Assembly (NCBI GenBank): GCA_035687895.1 | Contig: DASRUE010000071.1 | Location: forward strand, 1-12,210 | Source: JAERML01 sp035687895 | GTDB taxonomy: Bacteria > Bacteroidota > Ignavibacteria > UBA10030 > UBA6906 | Direction: 5' to 3' | Length of the DNA: 12,210 nt | Shown: positions 7,690 through 12,210 of the stretch, one piece after another | How the letters are laid out: every line of letters begins with the position of its first letter | Numbering within the stretch: the stretch's first letter is position 1 | Program-made: the position numbers and the translations under genes | Notes under the pieces: generated by a model | What the model was told of the DNA's origin: nothing | Seen by the model: only the letters and a program-made list of their open reading frames with translations | The model's database searches: none

Positions 7690-7728
7690 ATGAGCAAGAA
7701 TGATCGTCATAAGTTGATCCACAAGTAA
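7690..7728 (+). CDS. Possible 12-residue leader ORF coupled to the second lipoprotein gene
   Basis: An ATG at 7690 is preceded by a perfect AGGAGG (7679-7684) with five-base spacing, the strongest ribosome site in the window. The frame encodes MSKNDRHKLIHK and stops at TAA 7726-7728, whose last A begins the ATG of the downstream ORF (TAATG). It could be a true small peptide, a translational-coupling leader, or the remnant of an older N-terminus of the duplicated lipoprotein. The sequence resembles nothing I recognise. Evidence is the ribosome site and stop/start overlap only. Confidence 0.3.
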   Translation: MSKNDRHKLIHK

Positions 7729-8375
7729 TGAACGTTGCATCAAACAATAGACAATTGATAACGGAGATCACTGCGTTGGATAGTCAAAAATGGTTTGTCA
7801 GGGCGCTTGTATGGATGCTGGCCCTTACGCTGCTGATCGGCTGTCAGGCGGACTCTCTGAATGCGCCCGCTGCGCCAGACGCAGGCACTCAAACCAAGTC
7901 CATCGTGCATGACGAGATCGGACAGTCCTCCACGACCTCACCTATTGGAGATCTCGTTGGTGGTGCGGGGGGACTTCTCAGAAGAGTGCTGGGGATCGTC
8001 ACAGGTCTTGTTACGCCGTCGAATGGTGGAACCCTTGATTTGCTCCACTCTCGATTCGTCGTACCACCGAACGCAGTGACACGCACGACTCTGATCGAAT
8101 GGGTTCTGAGAGTAGAAATACCAAACGGGCTCCAAGGTGCGCTCAACAGAATCTATGATTTCGGTCCGGAAGGGGTCGTCTTTCAGGTTCCTGGGACGCT
8201 GTATGTCTCTTTTGGAGATGCCGGGCTGGGCAACAACGACCCATACCTGTACACGTTCTATTACTTTAATGAGTCGACCCGCCGTTGGGAGCCCCAGTCA
8301 ACAGATGTAGATGTAGCACACCAGCGGTTTGTGGTAACACTCCACCATTTTTCCCGCTACGCATTCGGTAGGTAA
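7728..8375 (+). CDS. Lipoprotein with one ZU5-like domain, paralogue of the preceding gene
   Basis: Predicted exported lipoprotein; 215 residues from the ATG at 7728. Residues 88-215 align without gaps to the last 125 residues of the preceding protein, with 67 identities by hand count, including GGTL, FGPEG, NDPY and the terminal HFSRYAFGR. Residues 40-85 are a Ser/Gly/Pro-containing linker. The lipobox is LLIGC with Cys39 from the ATG. The ATG has no Shine-Dalgarno of its own but overlaps the stop of a 12-codon ORF. The in-frame TTG at 7776 has GGAG at 7763-7766 and gives a normal 22-residue signal peptide with Cys23, the same position as in the paralogue, so 7776 may be the true start. It arose by duplication and then either lost or never had the upstream domain copy. 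Function unknown; likely co-transcribed with its neighbour. Confidence 0.8.
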   Translation: MNVASNNRQLITEITALDSQKWFVRALVWMLALTLLIGCQADSLNAPAAPDAGTQTKSIVHDEIGQSSTTSPIGDLVGGAGGLLRRVLGIVTGLVTPSNGGTLDLLHSRFVVPPNAVTRTTLIEWVLRVEIPNGLQGALNRIYDFGPEGVVFQVPGTLYVSFGDAGLGNNDPYLYTFYYFNESTRRWEPQSTDVDVAHQRFVVTLHHFSRYAFGR

Positions 8376-8430
8376 GAATCCGTGAAAGTGATAGACATTC
8401 GAGTACCCAAGATTGAAAGCGAACCCGTCG

Positions 8431-9663
8431 ATGCCTGAATCGCTTGACAAAGAGATTCTCAAGCTCGTCAAGAACTATTGCACTCCAGGCGTGGTCTCTG
8501 ATCTGGTTCGGGATCTGAAACGGACCGAGTTGGTGGAGCAGCAAATGACGCACAGAGGAAAGTCGAGGGGAAAGCAACGCGGGCGAGACCTTTCCAGTGC
8601 GACGTCACTTGATCTTTTGATCACACGATGCCAGGCCACATTGAGTAACGAAGAGAGTCTCCATGTTGTGTTGGGGATTGGTGATCTCTTCAAACGCCAC
8701 GGCGATCTGGCGCGTGCAGAGGAGATGTTCTCCACTGCTGTCGGCCAGGGGAGGCGTCTTGCCCAGAAGGGTGCCGTGGCCGAAGCCTATATGAAACGCG
8801 GCGAGGTGCATGGCAGACAGGGCCACTGGAAAGAATCCATGTCGGATTTGAGTCTGAGCAAGCAGTTGTTCCAGGAACTCCAAGCGCACGAGGCGGTGGG
8901 ACGCGTGGAGAATATTCTCGGGACGAACTATGCGGAGCAGGGAAAACTGCAGCAGGCCCGGCAGTTCTTCGAGCGTGCACTCTCGGTCTTCGAACGGACA
9001 GATCAGACACTCATGACGGGGACCGTCTTGATGAATCTCGGGATTGTCTCCAACATGATGGGCGAACACGATGTGGCCCTCGCGCACTATAAGCGGGCAC
9101 AGTCACACTTTGAAGCCGTGGGCGACCTTCACCGTCTCGGCGAACTTCATCATAATACTGGCATGAGCTACTTGTCCAAGGGTCGTCTTACCGACGCACG
9201 ACGGGAGTTCGACGAAGGACTAGAACTGGGCGCCGCGACGGGTAACGTGAACCTTCTGGGACTTGCCAGACTCGGGAAGGCAACCGTGTACTTCCGGCAG
9301 AGCGACGCCGCCATGGCCCTAAATCTGGTCACGCAAGCCATCGATGCGCTTACAGTGTGCAACGATCGCCTGAGTATGGCCGACGCGTACAAACTCAAGG
9401 GAATGATTCACCGGGATATAGGAACTCCAGACCTAGCGGAATCGTATTTGCAAACGAGCCTCAGGATCAACCTTGAGCTGAACAATCGTCTCAATGCGGC
9501 GGAGACATATTTCGAACTGGGATTGCTGGCAAAGGTCCGTGGACAAACCGCGGAAGCAGTGCAAATTCTTGAACGCGCCGCGGGCTTGTTCAAACGAGTA
9601 GGTGCTGGTGCCGATGTTCGGCAGATCGAAGAGGAACTCGTAACATTGAGGAAGGCGCAATGA
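8431..9663 (+). CDS. Tetratricopeptide repeat protein (eight repeats)
   Basis: Cytoplasmic scaffold-type protein of 410 residues from the ATG at 8431; no signal peptide or membrane segment. Residues 1-70 form a polar N-terminal region with a basic patch (HRGKSRGKQRGRD, 41-53). From about 76 to 389 there are eight helix-turn-helix repeats with a constant 40-residue period (starting near 76, 116, 156, 196, 236, 276, 316 and 356), each with the G-x-x-x-x-A-x-x-x-[FY] TPR pattern, as in GKLQQARQFFERAL (171-184). The 40-residue period matches the LGN/kinesin-light-chain style of TPR rather than the classical 34. The start is uncertain: an in-frame TTG lies at 8413 and neither has a clear ribosome site. 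The stop overlaps the histidine kinase start by ATGA, so a direct partnership with that kinase is plausible but inferred. Confidence 0.88.
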   Translation: MPESLDKEILKLVKNYCTPGVVSDLVRDLKRTELVEQQMTHRGKSRGKQRGRDLSSATSLDLLITRCQATLSNEESLHVVLGIGDLFKRHGDLARAEEMFSTAVGQGRRLAQKGAVAEAYMKRGEVHGRQGHWKESMSDLSLSKQLFQELQAHEAVGRVENILGTNYAEQGKLQQARQFFERALSVFERTDQTLMTGTVLMNLGIVSNMMGEHDVALAHYKRAQSHFEAVGDLHRLGELHHNTGMSYLSKGRLTDARREFDEGLELGAATGNVNLLGLARLGKATVYFRQSDAAMALNLVTQAIDALTVCNDRLSMADAYKLKGMIHRDIGTPDLAESYLQTSLRINLELNNRLNAAETYFELGLLAKVRGQTAEAVQILERAAGLFKRVGAGADVRQIEEELVTLRKAQ

Positions 9664-10955
9664 ACCTGGACGAATTGATACAGCAGGAACTCGGTCGCGG
9701 CATTACGGGGATCCTTCCTGCAAGGTCCTCGCAGGCTCGCGTTCGGGATTTGGAAACCATCCTGAACATTGTCCGGAAGATCAACACCTCGCTGGTCCTT
9801 TCCGACGTTCTGGAGTTGGTGTTGGATGAGGCCATTCGGATTACCAAGGCGGAGCGTGGTTTTCTGATGCTGGCCGACGCTGAGGGGAAGCTGGAGTTTG
9901 TAGTGGGGCGGAATGAGGAAGGAGCCTCGATTCATGCGGAAAACTTCCAGGTCAGTTCGAGTGTGCTGGAAGATGTGTTCACCACTGGGGAGTCGCTTTG
10001 CATCGAGAATGCGTTGAATGACGAGCGGTTTGAGCGACGCCAGAGCATAATGAACCTCGAGTTGCAAACGATTCTCTGCAGTCCCCTCAAAACACAGGAC
10101 GACACCATCGGCGTCATTTACGTTGACAGCAAGTACATTCAGGCAATCGACAAGGCCGATGTGCTGAACCTCTTCGAGATCCTCGCGGGCCAGGCGGCCA
10201 TTGCCATCAAGAATGCCCGCTTGTATCAGGATCTCAAGACCGCATACGACGACATCCGTCAGGCCAACCAACAGATCATCAAGTTCGAGCGCATGGCCAT
10301 GAAGGGAGAGATTGCCGCAGAAGTCAGCCATGAGTTGAAGAACCTGGTGGCTGTTGTTCTCCTTCATCTTCAGAGCCTGCACAAACGGATCGGCAACATC
10401 AGCTCCGCCGAGATCAAGACCATTGTTGATAAGACCATGGAAGGGACGAAGAAGATTCAGAAGTTCTCTCAAAACCTTCTGACGCAGACGCGGCCTTCTG
10501 CCAATAAAATGCAGGTGAGCCCGAACATGCTCGCACGGGAATTCATCGATTTCATCAAAGTGTTGCCGAAGTTCAAGAGGAATGAGATCGTCTTAACTGT
10601 TCAGGAAGAAGTTCCAGAGCTGGCGATGGACGTGGACCAAATGCAACAGGTACTTCTGAATCTTGCCAACAATGCCGTGGAGGAATTCCCGGAAGCCCGG
10701 ATTGAATTCCGGACGGAATATGACAGGGCAAAAGGCTGTGTTTACTTCTACGTAGTTGATAATGGTCCTGGAATTGACTCAGAACTACGGGAGAAACTCC
10801 TCGTCGAAAAAATCACCACCAAACCCGATGGACATGGATATGGCCTTCCTATTTGCCGACAGATAGTGGAGTACCATGGTGGCACTATGCGTGTCGAATC
10901 AACCAGAGGCGCTGGCGCGTCGTTCATCATGACCTTTCCGGTAGGGCGGGATTGA
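9660..10955 (+). CDS. Cytoplasmic GAF-domain sensor histidine kinase
   Basis: Soluble histidine kinase of 431 residues; no membrane segment was found. Residues about 30-187 form a GAF domain (LETILNIVRKINTSL opening, GFLML at 67-71, closing QAAIAIKNARLY), a small-ligand or redox sensing fold; its ligand is unknown. A coiled linker (188-215) leads to the phospho-acceptor helix with H-box EVSHELKN (His224). The ATP-binding domain shows an N-box NLANNAV (334-340), G1 DNGPG (367-371) and G2 GHGYGLPI (391-398). All catalytic landmarks are present, so it should be active. It overlaps the TPR gene by ATGA and has GAGGAAGG at 9648-9655 as ribosome site. No fused receiver is present and the only receiver-like domain in the window lacks its Asp, so its phosphotransfer partner is elsewhere. 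Confidence 0.94.
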   Translation: MNLDELIQQELGRGITGILPARSSQARVRDLETILNIVRKINTSLVLSDVLELVLDEAIRITKAERGFLMLADAEGKLEFVVGRNEEGASIHAENFQVSSSVLEDVFTTGESLCIENALNDERFERRQSIMNLELQTILCSPLKTQDDTIGVIYVDSKYIQAIDKADVLNLFEILAGQAAIAIKNARLYQDLKTAYDDIRQANQQIIKFERMAMKGEIAAEVSHELKNLVAVVLLHLQSLHKRIGNISSAEIKTIVDKTMEGTKKIQKFSQNLLTQTRPSANKMQVSPNMLAREFIDFIKVLPKFKRNEIVLTVQEEVPELAMDVDQMQQVLLNLANNAVEEFPEARIEFRTEYDRAKGCVYFYVVDNGPGIDSELREKLLVEKITTKPDGHGYGLPICRQIVEYHGGTMRVESTRGAGASFIMTFPVGRD

Positions 10956-11003
10956 ACAAGGTGTGAACACTCACGGACAGATGATGCGACCAGAAAAGAT
11001 GCA

Positions 11004-11849
11004 TTGGAGTTGTGTAGATTGACAAACAAGGACCCTGAAGTTGTGTTGTCAGCGCAGACGATTCTGGACAGCTTCGCGGTCACTGACCTCGGCCAGACGC
11101 GAGCATCCAATGAAGATAGCGTTGTCATAGTGGTATCGGCAGAGAATCCTGAACGAGGAACTCTGCTCGTCCTTGCGGATGGGCTTGGCGGACACAATGC
11201 CGGCGAGGTGGCAAGTCGCATGGTGACGGCCGAACTCCCCGCGTGCTACTTTCATCGATCCGGCAGCAACTACCTTGACGATCTGGTAAGATCTGTCTCA
11301 GAAGTCAATTCCTTGGTGCATTCCGCCGGTCGTGAGGATGGGGAACGCCTCGGCATGTGTACGACACTCGTGTCGGCCCTTATCGTCAACCAATATCTGG
11401 TGTTTCTCAATGTCGGCGACAGCAGGGGATACCTCATCCGCAATCAGCGGGTGGTGCACCGAACGAAAGATCATTCATTGACGGGAAATGGGAGCGCCGC
11501 GCAGAAGCACAGGAACCGTCACGTAATGTCACACGTTCTGACGCAGGCTATCGGACCTCATCCGACCGTATTCCCCGATATCACCATCAGGAAAATCGTC
11601 GCGGGGGATCTCATTCTTCTCACTTCAGATGGGCTTACAGACGTTGCGACGGATGAAGAGATCGTAGAGATTGCCCTTAGCGAGCGAGTATCCGAGGCAG
11701 CGCAGCGGCTCGTTGAGCTTGCGAAGAAGAACGGGAGTACTGATAACATCAGTGTGGTTCTTTCGCAGGTAGTTCAAGTTTCTGATTCATCATCGTTTCA
11801 GATTCACATGAACTACCTGCATCGCTATTTGGTTGTGGATCTCCGCTGA
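11004..11849 (+). CDS. PP2C-family (PPM) Ser/Thr protein phosphatase
   Basis: Metal-dependent phosphoserine/threonine phosphatase, cytoplasmic, about 281 residues. All family motifs are visible: NED (36-38), ADGLGGH (58-64), GMCTT (117-121), VGDSRGYLI (137-145), DHSL (156-159), TQAIG (180-184), TSDGLTD (207-213) and TDN (246-248). These supply the metal-binding Asp residues (38, 59, 209, 247), so the enzyme should be active, like PrpC/Stp-type enzymes that oppose bacterial Ser/Thr kinases. The start is uncertain: in-frame TTG codons lie at 11004, 11010 and 11019, and the domain begins near residue 22. The TTG at 11019 overlaps the TGA of a short upstream ORF. The gene follows the histidine kinase after 48 bases with no terminator, so it is probably co-transcribed. 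The kinase at 1324-5034 is the likely opposing enzyme; this is inferred. Confidence 0.93.
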   Translation: MELCRLTNKDPEVVLSAQTILDSFAVTDLGQTRASNEDSVVIVVSAENPERGTLLVLADGLGGHNAGEVASRMVTAELPACYFHRSGSNYLDDLVRSVSEVNSLVHSAGREDGERLGMCTTLVSALIVNQYLVFLNVGDSRGYLIRNQRVVHRTKDHSLTGNGSAAQKHRNRHVMSHVLTQAIGPHPTVFPDITIRKIVAGDLILLTSDGLTDVATDEEIVEIALSERVSEAAQRLVELAKKNGSTDNISVVLSQVVQVSDSSSFQIHMNYLHRYLVVDLR

Positions 11850-11879
11850 AGACAAGCCGGCTATTCACCCGCTCTTCAG
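11846..11879 (+). terminator. Possible weak terminator after the phosphatase gene
   Basis: A 7-base inverted repeat (CTGAAGA at 11846-11852, TCTTCAG at 11873-11879) begins at the phosphatase stop codon and encloses the palindrome AGCCGGCT (11855-11862). No T-run follows directly, so it is not a canonical intrinsic terminator. It may be a weak terminator or a 3'-end stabilising hairpin. Confidence 0.25.
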
Positions 11880-11889
11880 AAAAGGCTGG

Positions 11890-11917
11890 TTTGATTCTCA
11901 CGTCCTTTCTTTATATT
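11890..11917 (+). promoter_or_regulatory. Possible promoter of the cupredoxin lipoprotein gene
   Basis: TTTGAT (11890-11895) and TATATT (11912-11917) are 16 bases apart in the 97-base gap before the last gene, within a T-rich stretch. The -10 match is good (five of six) and the -35 is weak. The presence of a hairpin upstream supports an independent transcription unit here. Confidence 0.4.
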
Positions 11918-11946
11918 CTCTTCTCAACACCGGCAAGGGAAGCCTT

Positions 11947-12210
11947 ATGAATAGGATACTGGCGGGGGGCATGTTTCTTCTCTGTCTCACCGGCTGTGGG
12001 TCGTCACAGCAGTTCACCGCCATTCCTTCGACGCTCAACAAGGATGCCGTCCCTCACCAGTCCTTCGAAATGACTGCAGAACACTTCCACTTTACTCCGG
12101 AGGAAATCAGGGTTATGGCTGGAACGCTTGTCACCGTGCGTGTCACAGCGATCGATGGAACTCACGGGTTCAAGCTCGGTGCATTCGGCATCGATGAGAC
12201 AATTGAGGAA
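11947..12210 (+). CDS. Cupredoxin-like lipoprotein (partial, 3' end beyond the window)
   Basis: The first 88 codons are present. The signal peptide ends in LTGC with Cys17, so it is a lipoprotein. After a short linker, residues 40-88 match the start of a cupredoxin fold of the kind found in cytochrome c oxidase subunit II and related periplasmic copper proteins: a strand FHFTPEEIRVMAGTLVTVRV (47-66), then AIDGTHGFKL (69-78) with His73 at the position of the first copper ligand. The remaining expected ligands (a Cys-x-x-x-His-type loop and Met) would lie beyond 12210. The ATG follows AAGGGA (11935-11940) with six-base spacing. It appears unrelated to the signalling genes. It could be a free copper carrier or an oxidase subunit II-like domain; the downstream genes would decide. 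Confidence 0.75.
   Translation, partial: MNRILAGGMFLLCLTGCGSSQQFTAIPSTLNKDAVPHQSFEMTAEHFHFTPEEIRVMAGTLVTVRVTAIDGTHGFKLGAFGIDETIEE

Noticed and set aside
8382..8438. GTG-started 18-codon ORF before the TPR gene
   Set aside because: There is no convincing ribosome site and no coupling stop/start; most likely chance.
9408..10472. 354-codon open frame on the minus strand opposite the TPR and histidine kinase genes
   Set aside because: It is a shadow: both plus-strand genes have complete, recognisable domains there, and the minus-strand translation shows no domain or ribosome site that I recognise.
10961..10970. Small palindrome GTGT-GA-ACAC between the histidine kinase and phosphatase genes
   Set aside because: Four-base arms, no promoter around it and no second copy; not enough to call an operator.
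10963..11022. Short ORF before the phosphatase gene whose TGA overlaps a TTG (TTGA)
   Set aside because: The overlap could couple translation, but neither its GTG nor its ATG starts have a good Shine-Dalgarno; kept only as a note on start choice.

Overview
The window is a densely packed, single-strand (+) stretch of a Gram-negative-type bacterial chromosome of moderate, roughly even base composition. Most of it encodes signal transduction. Lipoprotein signal peptides, a cupredoxin lipoprotein, usable Shine-Dalgarno sites, TTG/GTG starts and a protein kinase/TPR-rich repertoire suggest an uncultivated lineage, perhaps of the Bacteroidota/Chlorobiota/Ignavibacteriota neighbourhood. That placement is a guess: no taxonomic marker gene is present. 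There is no sign of mobile elements, CRISPR, rRNA or tRNA.

Region 1 (1-6458) looks like one transcription unit. Four consecutive genes are joined by 4-base stop/start overlaps (ATGA, ATGA, GTGA): the tail of a DppB/OppB-type permease, a DppC/OppC-type permease with an unusual N-terminal extension, a 1236-residue Ser/Thr protein kinase with a degenerate NTPase module and a long TPR array, and an NtrC-type sigma-54 activator. The activator's receiver domain lacks the phospho-acceptor Asp, and its sigma-54-contact loop reads GAFTDA instead of GAFTGA.

Region 2 (6459-8375) begins with a 220-base regulatory gap. It holds a 9-base direct repeat 22 bases apart and a good -35/-10 promoter whose spacer contains overlapping inverted repeats. 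Two paralogous lipoprotein genes follow. They share an approximately 125-residue C-terminal domain (67 identical positions by hand) that resembles the ZU5 fold; the first protein appears to carry two such units. A 12-codon ORF with a perfect AGGAGG lies between them.

Region 3 (8376-11849) encodes an eight-repeat TPR protein, a cytoplasmic GAF histidine kinase overlapping it by ATGA, and a complete PP2C-family phosphatase. Region 4 (11850-12210) has a possible terminator, a possible promoter and the start of a cupredoxin-like lipoprotein that runs off the end.

Inferred logic: the Ser/Thr kinase and PP2C phosphatase are opposing enzymes. The sigma-54 activator cannot use Asp phosphorylation and may be controlled by Ser/Thr phosphorylation or by binding to the kinase or TPR proteins. 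The lipoproteins are candidate envelope outputs or sensors. The histidine kinase has no canonical receiver protein in view. These links rest on gene order and domain content only.
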